From Clostridia bacterium (GTDB lineage: Bacteria > Bacillota > Clostridia > Oscillospirales > Acutalibacteraceae): a stretch of 34,293 nucleotides of DNA. Location of the stretch: NCBI GenBank assembly GCA_017621885.1, contig JAGASD010000051.1, positions 1-34,293 on the forward strand, given 5' to 3'. Under the pieces are notes generated by a model, which was not told the DNA's origin, did not search any database, and worked only from the letters and a program-made list of their open reading frames with translations. Shown here in pieces: positions 15,605 through 23,886 of the stretch. Positions within the stretch are counted from its first letter, which is position 1; the number at the start of each line of letters is the position of its first letter. The translations under genes and the position numbers were made by a program.

Positions 15605-16888
15605 TTATTCTTCGATATCTGTAGATTCAGTTATAAAAAACTGTTCTGCAGATGTTGTGTCAATAGCCTCAACGCCCTTGAGCTTTTTCTGAATAATGTT
15701 GTTTCGTTTTTGTGCCTCGTCAAGAGATTTGCCTGCTTCGTCGATTTTCTTTCTTGCTTTTTCAAGAACTGTTCCGAAGGTTTCGTACTGTGATTTGGCA
15801 ACGGAAAGAAGCTTTCTTACCTCGTCGGCTTTTTCGTTAATTGCCATTGCCTTGAAGCCCATTGCAAAGGAGTTAAGGAGTGCAGTTATTGTAGAAGGAC
15901 CTGCAACCATAACGTTCTGTGCCTGTAATTTTTCTGCTATACCCGTTTTTGAAGAAGCAACTTCAGCATAAAGACCCTCTGTTGCAAGGTAAAGCACCGC
16001 AAAGGGGGTGGTCTGAGGAACACAAATGTATTTTTTAATATCCTTTGCCTCTGCAAGAACTCTGTCCTCAAGGGCTTTTCGTGCAACACGCAGAGCCTCG
16101 GGGTCAGCGTTGTCTGTCGCTTCACACACCCTTACGTAGTCTTCAAGGGGGAATTTTGAGTCAATGGGAAGATAAATATCTTCGCCTTTATTATCACTAT
16201 TGGGGAAACGGATTGCAAATTCAACTCGCTCCGCATTGTTTTTGGGTGAATAGTTTTTAACGTAAAGACCGGGGATTGTCTGGTCAAGAATCGCTTCAAG
16301 CTGAACCTCTGCCCAGGTGCCGCGTGCCTTAACATTTGTAAGGATACGGTTAAGAGAGGTTACGTTTGTTGTAACACCCTGCGAAAGTTCTTTCATTTCG
16401 CCCAAGGATTTATAAACGTTTTCAAGCTGCTCAGAAACTGTTTTAAAGGATGAATTGAGCCTTGTGGTAAGGGTTGACGTAAGCTTTTCATCAACTGTTA
16501 CACGCATTTCTTCAAGCTTCTTTTCGTTGCTTTCCTGCATACGTGCAATTGACTCTGAAAACACTCTTGTCTGCTTTTCGGAGCTTTGTGCGTTCTGCTC
16601 CTGAATTGCTTTAAGAGAGGCTTCCACCTTTTCAGAAAGGTCAATTCTGCTCTGATAGTTTTCCTTGAGCATATTATTTAATTTTTCTTCAATTTTGCCT
16701 AAAGCGGCAGTGGTCTCCTGACGGGAGTCTCTCGAAGAACGCGCCATTTCCTCTCGGTTACGGCGGAATTCCTCATAAATCGCATCGTCATTTTTACTTT
16801 TCTTTAAAGAAGTAATAAGCACAATACACACGATTGCAAGTGCAACGGTTAATGCACCGAATAATACAACTAATGTTTCTGTGTTCAT
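15605..16888 (-). CDS. rmuC: DNA recombination protein RmuC
   Basis: A 427-residue RmuC-family protein. A membrane helix (about residues 5-27) is followed by a long coiled coil rich in Glu/Lys/Gln (about 35-170). The conserved RmuC domain comes next, with FAIRFPN, LPIDSKFPLEDY and a hydrophobic FAVLYLATEGLYAEV stretch, then a second coiled segment near the end. RmuC limits recombination between inverted repeats in E. coli and has a predicted restriction-nuclease-like core; the enzymatic activity is not well established. It stands alone, convergent with the ABC operon, and is flanked on both sides by repeat-rich DNA. The ATG at 16888 is preceded by GGTGAT. The spacing is short (3 bases) but the family length fits. 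Confidence 0.93.
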   Translation of the reverse strand: MNTETLVVLFGALTVALAIVCIVLITSLKKSKNDDAIYEEFRRNREEMARSSRDSRQETTAALGKIEEKLNNMLKENYQSRIDLSEKVEASLKAIQEQNAQSSEKQTRVFSESIARMQESNEKKLEEMRVTVDEKLTSTLTTRLNSSFKTVSEQLENVYKSLGEMKELSQGVTTNVTSLNRILTNVKARGTWAEVQLEAILDQTIPGLYVKNYSPKNNAERVEFAIRFPNSDNKGEDIYLPIDSKFPLEDYVRVCEATDNADPEALRVARKALEDRVLAEAKDIKKYICVPQTTPFAVLYLATEGLYAEVASSKTGIAEKLQAQNVMVAGPSTITALLNSFAMGFKAMAINEKADEVRKLLSVAKSQYETFGTVLEKARKKIDEAGKSLDEAQKRNNIIQKKLKGVEAIDTTSAEQFFITESTDIEE

Positions 16889-16901
16889 AGTATCACCAAG
16901 T

Positions 16902-16933
16902 AATTAGGAATTAGGAGTTAGGAATTAGGAATT
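16902..16933. repeat. Short tandem repeat of AATTAGG
   Basis: Four to five imperfect copies of a 7-8 base unit (AATTAGGA, with one AGTTAGGA variant) lie 14 bases upstream of the rmuC start. Similar short tandems (GCGTAAT) precede the GGCGC hairpin at 3356, and here too a GGCGC-AAA-GCGCC hairpin follows (16938-16950). The tandem therefore looks like the edge of the dispersed element. It occupies the place where an rmuC promoter is expected, and no convincing promoter was found. Confidence 0.6.
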
Positions 16934-16937
16934 TCGG

Positions 16938-17107
16938 GGCGCAAAGCGCCGATTGTAATCTAATGCCGCAAGGCAATTCATGATGAAATCAAATCATACT
17001 GATAAGCAATTCATGTGAAGCAACAAAATGAATTGGCAAATGCCATAAATTGACCTGACGGTCATGATTTCTCGCTACGCTCCATGAATTGATTTGCTTC
17101 ACAAATC
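16938..17107. repeat. Array of unlike short hairpins separated by a constant heptamer AATTCAT/ATGAATT
   Basis: Hairpins with different stems alternate with one heptamer. Units seen: GGCGC-AAA-GCGCC (16938-16950), GCC-GCAA-GGC (16965-16974), AATTCAT (16975-16981), GAT-GAA-ATC, variant AAATCAT (16991-16997), AATTCAT (17008-17014). After a turn near 17020 the heptamer appears as its reverse complement: ATGAATT (17028-17034), GGC-AAAT-GCC, ATAAATT, GACC-TGAC-GGTC, ATGATTT, ATGAATT (17084-17090), and a final GATTTG-CTTCA-CAAATC (17091-17107). The plan matches the array at the end of the window. Three of the heptamers are decayed. Not coding. Confidence 0.6.
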
Positions 17108-17120
17108 ATTTTTAATTTGT

Positions 17121-17188
17121 GATTTTGCGAACTGATGGCGTATACAGATACGCCAAGGTGAATAAAACGTAAAGACACCGTGATATAA
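17121..17188. repeat. 68-bp direct repeat, copy 1
   Basis: Identical to copy 2 over the last 52 bases (17137-17188) and differing at four positions over the full 68. It contains the hairpin GGCGTAT-ACAG-ATACGCC (17137-17154) and a second weak stem, CAAGGTG paired with CACCGTG. It lies in the gene-free stretch downstream of glpK and upstream of rmuC. I do not recognise it as an insertion-sequence end. Confidence 0.75.
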
Positions 17189-17231
17189 TACCTTACTTAT
17201 GATAATTTTGCTTAGATTGCGGTGGATTTAC

Positions 17232-17299
17232 GATTTTATGAACCGACGGCGTATACAGATACGCCAAGGTGAATAAAACGTAAAGACACCGTGATATAA
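17232..17299. repeat. 68-bp direct repeat, copy 2
   Basis: Second copy, 111 bases after the first, with the identical 52-base core at 17248-17299 and the same two potential hairpins. It ends 10 bases before the glpK stop codon, so on the minus strand it is the first thing transcribed past glpK. It could act as a terminator or stabilise the 3' end, but no T run follows the hairpin. Confidence 0.75.
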
Positions 17300-17308
17300 G
17301 TAAAATTA

Positions 17309-18814
17309 TTATTTTTCTTCCCAATCTTTTGCTCTGTCTACCGCCTTATGCCAGCCTTTAAGTGCGGCTTCGCGTGTATCGTTATCCATTGTGGGAACAA
17401 AGATTCTGTCAACCTCACGAACACGCTCAATTTCATCAAAATCCTTCCAGAAGCCAACTGCAAGACCTGCCATATATGCGGCACCGAGGGCTGTTGTTTC
17501 AACAAGCTTGGGACGGTTAACCTTTGATGAGGTAAGGTTTGCCTGAATCTGCATCATAACGTTACTTACGGATGCACCGCCGTCAACACGCATTTCACTC
17601 ATAATAATATTGCTGTCCTTTGACATTGCATCAACAAGGTCTGTTACCTGATACGCAATGCTTTCAAGAACTGCTCTTGCGAAATGGGCACGGTTTACGC
17701 CACGGGTAAGACCAACAATACAGCCTCTTGCGTACATATCCCAATATGGTGCACCAAGACCCGTAAAGGCAGGAACAAGATAAATTCCGTTTGCATCCCT
17801 CACGCTTTCAGCAAGGAAATCGCACTCGCTGGGCTCAGAAATAAGTCTGAGCTCATCCCTTAACCATTTAATAACCGAGCCTGCGTTGAATGCGCTACCC
17901 TCAAGGTCATAAGTAATCTTGCCGTTGATACCCCAGGCAATACCTTCAATAAGATTGTTCTTTGAGTGAATACGCTTTTCACCCGTGTTCATAAGAAGGA
18001 AACAGCCTGTTCCGTATGTATTCTTTGCCTGACCTGCGTTAAAGCAAGCCTGACCGAAAAGTGCCGCCTGCTGGTCACCGATTGCACCTGAAATAGGTAT
18101 ACCTGCCAGGGCTTTAAGTCCGGGAACATCCTCGGAAACGCAGCCGTAAACCTGGCTGCACTCGCGAACCTCGGGCAGAATACTCATAGGTATGCCTAAC
18201 TCTGTGCAAAGATGCTCATCCCAGCAAAGCTTTTCAATATCAAAAAGCATTGTTCTTGCGGCATTGGAGTAGTCTGTAATATGCACCTGTTTATTGGTAA
18301 GGTTCCAGATAAGCCACGTTTCAACCGTACCGAAAATGAGCTTTCCTTCTGCGGCAAGAGTACGTGCTTCGGGAACGTTATCAAGAATCCATTTTATTTT
18401 TGTTGCGCTGAAATATGCGTCAATAAGAAGACCCGTATGCTCTTTAACATAAGGCTCAAGTCCGTCTGCCTTTAATTTTTCACAAATTGAGGCTGTTCTT
18501 CTGCACTGCCACACAATAGCGTTATACACGGGCTTACCCGTATCTTTATTCCAGAGAATTGTTGTTTCACGCTGGTTTGTAATACCTATTGCGGCGATTT
18601 CTTTAGCATCAATTTTTCCGTTCATAAGGGCAGCCGAAAGTGAACGGAGCTGTGAATCAAGAATTTCATAAGGATTATGCTCAACCCAGCCTGATTTGGG
18701 ATAAATCTGTTCAAATTCATACTGCGCCTTGGATACAATTTCACCTTTTTTGTTGAAAACAATTGTACGTGATGAGGTTGTTCCCTGGTCAAGAGCAAGA
18801 ACATATTTTTTCAT
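17309..18814 (-). CDS. glpK: Glycerol kinase
   Basis: A 501-residue FGGY-family kinase that phosphorylates glycerol to glycerol-3-phosphate with ATP. The length is standard. Motifs include the phosphate-binding DQGTTSSR (residues 9-16), [15 protein letters not shown], the [13 protein letters not shown] signature, and TYGTGCF. AAGGAG lies 8 bases before the ATG. It is probably the last gene of the malQ operon: 46 bases separate it from the dockerin-like gene and no terminator or promoter is visible between them. No glycerol channel or glycerol-3-phosphate dehydrogenase is in the window. The glycerol-3-phosphate could feed lipid or teichoic-acid synthesis, or energy metabolism. Confidence 0.97.
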   Translation of the reverse strand: MKKYVLALDQGTTSSRTIVFNKKGEIVSKAQYEFEQIYPKSGWVEHNPYEILDSQLRSLSAALMNGKIDAKEIAAIGITNQRETTILWNKDTGKPVYNAIVWQCRRTASICEKLKADGLEPYVKEHTGLLIDAYFSATKIKWILDNVPEARTLAAEGKLIFGTVETWLIWNLTNKQVHITDYSNAARTMLFDIEKLCWDEHLCTELGIPMSILPEVRECSQVYGCVSEDVPGLKALAGIPISGAIGDQQAALFGQACFNAGQAKNTYGTGCFLLMNTGEKRIHSKNNLIEGIAWGINGKITYDLEGSAFNAGSVIKWLRDELRLISEPSECDFLAESVRDANGIYLVPAFTGLGAPYWDMYARGCIVGLTRGVNRAHFARAVLESIAYQVTDLVDAMSKDSNIIMSEMRVDGGASVSNVMMQIQANLTSSKVNRPKLVETTALGAAYMAGLAVGFWKDFDEIERVREVDRIFVPTMDNDTREAALKGWHKAVDRAKDWEEK

Positions 18815-18860
18815 ATTTATGCACTCCTTAGTGAATATTAATCTTAATAATATTTAAATT

Positions 18861-19895
18861 TTACCACTGGAAATTATCGTAAGTAACGGTATTTTTGGTG
18901 CCGTACTGAATACCCTTGAGCTCTGCAGAAAGAATTGAGCTGACACCCATAGTTGACTGAAGAATATACATATCGGTTTCATAAGTGGTTGTATAGGATA
19001 TTACGTTACCCGTTGCTGTATCAAAGGACATTGTGAGCACCGCATTTTTTGCATCCTTACGCGCTGCATCGCTTAATTCATTAGAGGTAAACACGCTTTC
19101 AAGAACGTTTTTAGAATCCTTTACCAAAAGCTCTGTGTTAAAAACGTCTGCATAAGCACTCTGGCTTATATTGTCAATCTCACAGTCTGCAAGGGCAACG
19201 GTTATTGTCATTGTGCCTTCACCGTCATACTCTACAGTCACACCGTAAATATCATTTGCACTGAGCTTTGAAACATAGGTTTCTTTTTCAACAGACATTG
19301 CATTATCGCAGTTTGTTCCCTTGATAATTGTCTGAGCCTCTTCCGGCTCTGTTTCAGAAACAAGCAAATCCTCAATCATATCTGTTACACTTTCAGCAGA
19401 ATTACCGAAATCGATACCAACAAGTGTAACTTCCTCAATATTGAAATTAACAACATCTGCCGCTTCGCTTCTTACAAAACCGGGCTTTTCGGTTTTAATT
19501 TTATTAAGACAGGTATTGAATACCGCAATAGCTGCCTCGGGAGAGCTTATGTTAATTGTATCGTCCTTATAACCCGTAAAGCCGTAAAAAGCGCCTGAGG
19601 GCTGAAGACGTACGATACCTGCCGCACCGCGGAGAATCTGACGGGCATCATAAAGACTTACCGCGCCGTCACTGTTAACGTCGGCACGTTCAAAGGCAGC
19701 TTCATCGGTAATGGTTTTAATACCCGCCGCAGACAAAAGAGCAAGTCTTGCATCCTCCGTATTTACTGCATTATTGCCGTCAACATCACCGTAAGTAACG
19801 TCCTTCTGAATAATTGCAAAAGCGTTTATGGCTGTTGCCATAGCTGAAACAACAAGCGCGACAGCCATCATAAGAGAAATAATTTTTTTACTCAT
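18861..19895 (-). CDS. Secreted protein with N-terminal dockerin-like calcium-binding repeats
   Basis: About 344 residues. A signal peptide (1-27, ending AINAFA) is followed at once by two EF-hand-like dockerin type I repeats: GDVDGNNAVNTEDARLAL (36-53) and ADVNSDGAVSLYDARQIL (71-88), each ending in an AAGI motif. The rest is an acidic region of about 245 residues that I do not recognise. In cellulosome builders, dockerins bind cohesins. Here no scaffoldin or catalytic domain is seen, and the repeats sit at the N-terminus, so a non-cellulosomal calcium module is as likely. Two ATGs overlap; the second (19895) is 5 bases from AAGGAGG and the first only 2. The gene overlaps the stop of the HAD gene, so translation is coupled. 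Confidence 0.83.
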   Translation of the reverse strand: MSKKIISLMMAVALVVSAMATAINAFAIIQKDVTYGDVDGNNAVNTEDARLALLSAAGIKTITDEAAFERADVNSDGAVSLYDARQILRGAAGIVRLQPSGAFYGFTGYKDDTINISSPEAAIAVFNTCLNKIKTEKPGFVRSEAADVVNFNIEEVTLVGIDFGNSAESVTDMIEDLLVSETEPEEAQTIIKGTNCDNAMSVEKETYVSKLSANDIYGVTVEYDGEGTMTITVALADCEIDNISQSAYADVFNTELLVKDSKNVLESVFTSNELSDAARKDAKNAVLTMSFDTATGNVISYTTTYETDMYILQSTMGVSSILSAELKGIQYGTKNTVTYDNFQW

Positions 19896-20692
19896 CATAT
19901 CCTCCTTATTTCTTCAAGAATATCCTTAACTGAGTCAAGAATATAATCGGGTTTAACGTCTGACTTTTTATAATCCTCAAGGGTGGTTTCACCCGAAAGT
20001 ACAAGCACCGATGTGACACCTGCATTTATACCGGTTTTTACGTCGGTATAAATTCTGTCGCCTACCATTGCGATATGCTCATAAGGTACACCCTCGGCTT
20101 TCGCAATAATATCAATCATTGTTCTGTCAGGCTTACCTAAAAAACGGGGACGTCTTTTCACTGCCTGTTCAAACATATCTGCAAAGCTGCCGCAATCAGG
20201 CAAATATCTGCCGCCCTCAATGGGGCAAACCATATCAATATTCGTTGCGTAATAATCTGCTCCCGCATCAAGTAAATCGCACACAATGCGTATTTTTTTG
20301 TAGTCAAGCTCTGTATCATAGCCCAAAAGCACGGTGTCTGCTCCGACGCCGTCTTCGCTGATATCAACGTCATAATTTTTAAGCTCGTTTTTCAGCGATT
20401 GCGTACCGCAGACAAAAATCTTACTGTCCTTTTTATTTTCCTTCAAAAACATTCCTGCTGCCATACCCGAGGTGAAAACGTTTTCACTTTCACAAGGGAA
20501 GCCTAAAGACCTCATTTTTTCAACGTAATCATTTTTGCTTTTTGAAGAATTATTTGTAAGGAAAATAAAGTTTTTTCCCTGCTCTTTGAGTGTTTCAAGA
20601 AATTCTTTAGCACCGTCAATGGGGTCATACCCCAAATTTACCGTTCCGTCCATATCAAGAAGATACAGAGTAATATCTTTTAAATCTGCCAT
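19895..20692 (-). CDS. HAD-superfamily phosphatase, NagD/HAD-IIA subfamily
   Basis: A 265-residue cytoplasmic phosphatase. All four HAD motifs are present: DMDGT (nucleophile D13, acid D15), LTNNSS (45-50), Lys187 in LGKPDRTM, and GDRIYTD (211-217). The large cap between motifs II and III puts it in the HAD-IIA group (NagD, AraL, phosphoglycolate/pNPP phosphatases). Such enzymes remove phosphate from small metabolites and often act in metabolite repair. Its GGAAGG ribosome site overlaps the malQ stop, which is 5 bases away, and its own stop overlaps the dockerin-like gene. A role in clearing sugar or glycerol phosphates fits the neighbours but is inference. Confidence 0.92.
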   Translation of the reverse strand: MADLKDITLYLLDMDGTVNLGYDPIDGAKEFLETLKEQGKNFIFLTNNSSKSKNDYVEKMRSLGFPCESENVFTSGMAAGMFLKENKKDSKIFVCGTQSLKNELKNYDVDISEDGVGADTVLLGYDTELDYKKIRIVCDLLDAGADYYATNIDMVCPIEGGRYLPDCGSFADMFEQAVKRRPRFLGKPDRTMIDIIAKAEGVPYEHIAMVGDRIYTDVKTGINAGVTSVLVLSGETTLEDYKKSDVKPDYILDSVKDILEEIRRI

Positions 20693-20697
20693 AAGGT

Positions 20698-22134
20698 TTA
20701 CCTTCCGTAAAGTCTGTTTAATTCTTTGTATTTGTTTGTGTCAATATAGCCTATCTGCTCACGGGCAAGTCTGTAAAGCCAGTTACCCTCTGCCCTGCCG
20801 GGCACGTTAAGACGGGTATCACTGCCGTAGCCCAGCAAATCCTGAATGGGGAAAACCGTAAGACCTGCGTTACTTGCCATAATCGTACGTATAATTGCTT
20901 CGCAGCCCTTTTCGTTCCATTCGTCCGGATTACACACGCAATATTTCATTACATCACGTTTTATATCTGCCGGGGTTTCCCACAAATAACCGAGAAGAGT
21001 ATTATTATCGTGAGTACCCGAATAAGCAACACAATTATTTATGTAATTATGAGGTTTATGGGGTGTTTCACCACCAAGGAAGCCGAACTGGAAAACTCTC
21101 ATTCCGGGGAAACCGCTTTCCTCTACAAGCTCAATAACCTCTTTGGTTATATCGCCCAAGTCCTCCGCAATAATAAGCTTATCGCCCGAAACCTCCTTCA
21201 AGGCATTTATGAGCTTCATTCCGGGACCCTTAACCCATTTGCCGTCACGGGCGGTTTTCGCATCACCCTTAACTGCCCAAAAGCTTTCAAAGGCTCTGAA
21301 ATGGTCAATACGCACGCCGTCAAAAAGAGTTAAGGCAGCAGAAATTCTGTCTTTCCACCATCTGAATCCCTCTTTTTCCATCTCTGCCCAATCGTAAAGG
21401 GGATTGCCCCATAGCTGGCCGTCCTCTGCAAAATAATCGGGCGGCACACCTGCAACATCCGTAAGCTTATTTTCGTCATTCATCAAAAACAGATGTTTGT
21501 TAAAATAAACGTCAGAAGAGTCAAAGGAAACATAAATGGGAATATCACCGATAATTCCTATGCCCTTACTGTTAGCATATTCTTTTATCTCCTGCCACTG
21601 GGTAAAGAATTCGTATTGAATAAACCTCCATCCGAAAAGAACTTCTTCGTTATAATCGGATTTATCCCACTCTGTCCACTCTTTTTCACAGTTAGCATTT
21701 TTCAATGCCATAAACACACAGAAATCTTTAAGATGTCGGTTTTCTTCAATAAACTCATTTATTTTTCTGCGGTTTTCATCATCAACTCTTTTTGATGCCT
21801 TTATTAAAAGCGAAACTCTATCAGCAGTAAGCTTATCAAATTCGCAATAATACGGAGTACTTTGCTTTGCACCCTTTAATTCATCAGCAGTCAAAAGACC
21901 TTTTTCAAAAAGTATTTCTAAGTCCACGAAATACGGATTACCGCCAAAGGTTGAGTATGATTTATAGGGTGAATTGCATTCATCCACAAGACCGAAAGGT
22001 AAAACCTGCCAATATGAAAATCCTCCCGCTGAAAGGAAATCTACAAACTCCTTTGCCGCTTTGCCGAAGCTGCCGCAGGAATATTCACCCCAAAGGGTTG
22101 AAACGTGCATAAGCACACCGCTTTTACGCTCCAT
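20698..22134 (-). CDS. malQ: 4-alpha-glucanotransferase (amylomaltase, GH77)
   Basis: A 478-residue GH77 enzyme that moves alpha-1,4-glucan segments between maltodextrins and releases glucose. The catalytic residues are readable: nucleophile D277 in VRIDHFR, acid/base E324 in IIAEDLGD, and D376 in GTHDNNT. Other family landmarks include SPYKSYSTFGGNP and PPDYFAEDGQLWGNPLY. An upstream extension of 38 codons is open, but GAGAGGTG sits 7 bases before the ATG at 22134, so the shorter form is chosen. It begins an operon with the HAD phosphatase, the dockerin-like protein and probably glpK. The promoter at 22171-22199 lies just upstream. No amylase or glycogen gene is adjacent. Confidence 0.96.
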   Translation of the reverse strand: MERKSGVLMHVSTLWGEYSCGSFGKAAKEFVDFLSAGGFSYWQVLPFGLVDECNSPYKSYSTFGGNPYFVDLEILFEKGLLTADELKGAKQSTPYYCEFDKLTADRVSLLIKASKRVDDENRRKINEFIEENRHLKDFCVFMALKNANCEKEWTEWDKSDYNEEVLFGWRFIQYEFFTQWQEIKEYANSKGIGIIGDIPIYVSFDSSDVYFNKHLFLMNDENKLTDVAGVPPDYFAEDGQLWGNPLYDWAEMEKEGFRWWKDRISAALTLFDGVRIDHFRAFESFWAVKGDAKTARDGKWVKGPGMKLINALKEVSGDKLIIAEDLGDITKEVIELVEESGFPGMRVFQFGFLGGETPHKPHNYINNCVAYSGTHDNNTLLGYLWETPADIKRDVMKYCVCNPDEWNEKGCEAIIRTIMASNAGLTVFPIQDLLGYGSDTRLNVPGRAEGNWLYRLAREQIGYIDTNKYKELNRLYGR

Positions 22135-22170
22135 AAAGTTACACCTCTCGAATATACTGATACATATTAT

Positions 22171-22199
22171 AGTATAACAAAACCACCGCTTTTTGTAAA
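22171..22199 (-). promoter_or_regulatory. malQ operon promoter
   Basis: On the minus strand TTTACA (22199-22194), 17 bases, TATACT (22176-22171). A perfect TATAAT overlaps a few bases further on. The untranslated leader would be about 30 bases, with no riboswitch visible. Confidence 0.72.
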
Positions 22200-22248
22200 T
22201 AGACAAAGAGCCGAAACGGAACAAACTTTTATGTAAAAATTGACACAA

Positions 22249-22282
22249 AAAAGCCGTTGAAAATCACATTCTCAACGGCTTT
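22249..22282 (-). terminator. Terminator of the radical SAM gene
   Basis: Eleven-base perfect arms (22249-22259 and 22272-22282) start 5 bases after the stop codon, and a T run follows on the minus strand. It insulates the malQ operon that begins downstream. Confidence 0.88.
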
Positions 22283-22287
22283 GGAAA

Positions 22288-23694
22288 TCATTTCTGTTTT
22301 TTTCCTTCTTCGGTATCACGATAATACTGAGTGAAGGTTTTGGGGTGTGTGGTTGTTTCCCATATTTCTTTTGCAACGGGTGCCCAGGCTTTGCTGAAAT
22401 CATCACATTTTGAGCAAAGCTCGTCAACAGTTTCCTGAGAAACAAAATCCGTGCTTTTTGCGCCCGTTTCTTCAATCATCCTTCTTAATATATGCGGATT
22501 TTCAAGCATCGGACAAGGCATAAGGTGATTATCGTTAAAGGGCTGACCCTTTCTGTATGCCATAAACAAAGGATTGTTAAGCGCTTCAAAAAGTGTATGT
22601 GTTTTGATATTTGAGTCGGAGTAGTGTATAAACACACAAGGCTCAATATCACCCTTTGAGTTAATGTGGAAATAGTTTCTTCCGCCTGCAATGCAACCGC
22701 CCACATATTCACCGTCATCCTGAAAATCCATAACGAACAAGGGCTTACCCGTTTTGCTGTTACGCATCTTTTTCATCCAGAAATACATATACTTTCTTTG
22801 TGACGGTGTGGGGATAAGCTCTTTATCTGCCCCCTTGCCAACGGGCATAAAGTTGAAATAGAATGCATATTTCACACCGTATTCAACCATTTCATCAAGG
22901 AACTCGTCAGAGGTAACCTCCGCAATATTCTGACTTGTGTAGCACACGGAAATGCCGAAAAGAATCCCCTCTTTTTTCAGAAGCTTCATAGCGTCGGTGG
23001 TTGTTTTGCGAGCGCCGTCACCCCTGCGGGAATCATTGCTTTTTTCATCGCCCTCAATGGAAAGAGCCAGAGTAATATTACCGCATTTTTTAATGTTGCG
23101 GCAAAGCTCCTCATCAATAAGTGTGGCGTTTGTATAAATAAGGAACGTACACTCGGGATTTTCTGATGCGAGAGTGATAATCTCTTTTTTCTTAATAAGA
23201 GGCTCACCGCCCGTAAGCATATAAAAATGGGTGCCTAATTTTTTACCCTGAGTAACAATACTGCGCATTTCATCAAGGGAAAGCTCAAAGCTGTGGCCGT
23301 ACTCTGCCGCCCAACAGCCCTTACATTTAAGGTTACAGGCGCTTGTGGGATCAAAAAGAATTGTGAAAGGGATATTGCAATTGTATTTATCGCGGTTTTT
23401 ACGGACTGTTTTTGTTCCGAAATAGCCTGCATGAACACCCATTGAAAGCAACAACGACTTAACCAGATCGCGGTCAATATCATTTAAAATGCCTTTTGCC
23501 ATCTGCATATAGACGTTATCCTTATCCCTGACGGCAGCCTTCATACTCTCAAAATTCTTCTGTGGGAACATCTTAAAGTATTTTTCGGCAACGTTAAGAA
23601 TTTTAAGTAAGTTCTCTTCAGGGGCTTTATCTATATATCTGAGAATTCTTGAAAGCATTTTTTCAGCAACAAAATGAACAAATGCGTGTTCCAT
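22288..23694 (-). CDS. Radical SAM protein with SPASM-like C-terminal region
   Basis: A 468-residue radical SAM enzyme. The N-terminal 100 residues are helical and unassigned. The SAM cluster motif C120-C124-C127 is in SACNLKCKGCW, followed by TGGEPLIKK. The C-terminal part carries further cysteines typical of SPASM or twitch domains that hold auxiliary iron-sulfur clusters: C in GGCIAGG, C in IEPCVFIH, CPM, and CSKC near residue 450. SPASM enzymes modify peptides or proteins, or activate other enzymes. No small precursor-peptide gene is seen nearby, so the substrate is open. GGGAGG lies 7 bases before the ATG at 23694; an in-frame extension upstream covers that site. It is a single-gene unit with its own promoter and terminator. 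An iron-sulfur enzyme of this kind fits an anaerobe. Confidence 0.9.
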   Translation of the reverse strand: MEHAFVHFVAEKMLSRILRYIDKAPEENLLKILNVAEKYFKMFPQKNFESMKAAVRDKDNVYMQMAKGILNDIDRDLVKSLLLSMGVHAGYFGTKTVRKNRDKYNCNIPFTILFDPTSACNLKCKGCWAAEYGHSFELSLDEMRSIVTQGKKLGTHFYMLTGGEPLIKKKEIITLASENPECTFLIYTNATLIDEELCRNIKKCGNITLALSIEGDEKSNDSRRGDGARKTTTDAMKLLKKEGILFGISVCYTSQNIAEVTSDEFLDEMVEYGVKYAFYFNFMPVGKGADKELIPTPSQRKYMYFWMKKMRNSKTGKPLFVMDFQDDGEYVGGCIAGGRNYFHINSKGDIEPCVFIHYSDSNIKTHTLFEALNNPLFMAYRKGQPFNDNHLMPCPMLENPHILRRMIEETGAKSTDFVSQETVDELCSKCDDFSKAWAPVAKEIWETTTHPKTFTQYYRDTEEGKKQK

Positions 23695-23728
23695 TGCAAA
23701 ACCTCCCTTCAAACAAATTAACTGAATT

Positions 23729-23757
23729 ATATTAGCACAAAACAAGAGATTTGTAAA
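23729..23757 (-). promoter_or_regulatory. Promoter of the radical SAM gene
   Basis: On the minus strand TTTACA (23757-23752), 17 bases, TAATAT (23734-23729) preceded by an extended-10 TG. A TATAAT sits 3 bases further but gives a 20-base spacer. Confidence 0.6.
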
Positions 23758-23825
23758 CCGCTAAGCATCTTTTTATTGTAAAATTATTGTCAGAAAAACC
23801 GTTGCTTATTCACTTCACCCTGTTC

Positions 23826-23854
23826 TTGACACACTTTATTTTTACATCTATAAT
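23826..23854 (+). promoter_or_regulatory. Promoter of the MFS/DUF4091 operon
   Basis: A full consensus sigma-A promoter: TTGACA (23826-23831), 17 bases, TATAAT (23849-23854). It is perfect in both hexamers, which suggests strong expression unless repressed. No clear operator palindrome is seen next to it. Confidence 0.85.
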
Positions 23855-23886
23855 AGTAATATCAATTATTAGTGAGGAGTACTTTT

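Noticed and set aside
15278-15793. 171-codon open frame on the plus strand across the repeat spacer into rmuC
   Set aside because: No ribosome site, antisense to rmuC for nearly 190 bases, and the first part is repeat DNA.
16902-16933. AATTAGG tandem as a regulatory iteron or origin element
   Set aside because: Too few copies, imperfect, and not near dnaA, rep or partition genes. It is better explained as the edge of the dispersed repeat.
17121-17299. Possible CRISPR remnant in the 52-bp identical repeats
   Set aside because: Only two copies, longer than typical CRISPR repeats, and the intervening 59 bases contain part of the imperfect repeat. No cas gene is in the window.
18815-18860. Riboswitch or separate promoter before glpK
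   Set aside because: Only 46 A/T-rich bases, with no hairpin and no paired -35/-10.
22135-22248. Longer N-terminus for MalQ
   Set aside because: The 38 extra codons encode a basic/hydrophobic stretch unlike GH77 and cover the promoter and ribosome-binding site.
22288-23694. RiPP cluster around the SPASM radical SAM gene
   Set aside because: No small precursor-like gene, peptidase or exporter is adjacent. The gene is an isolated unit with its own promoter and terminator.
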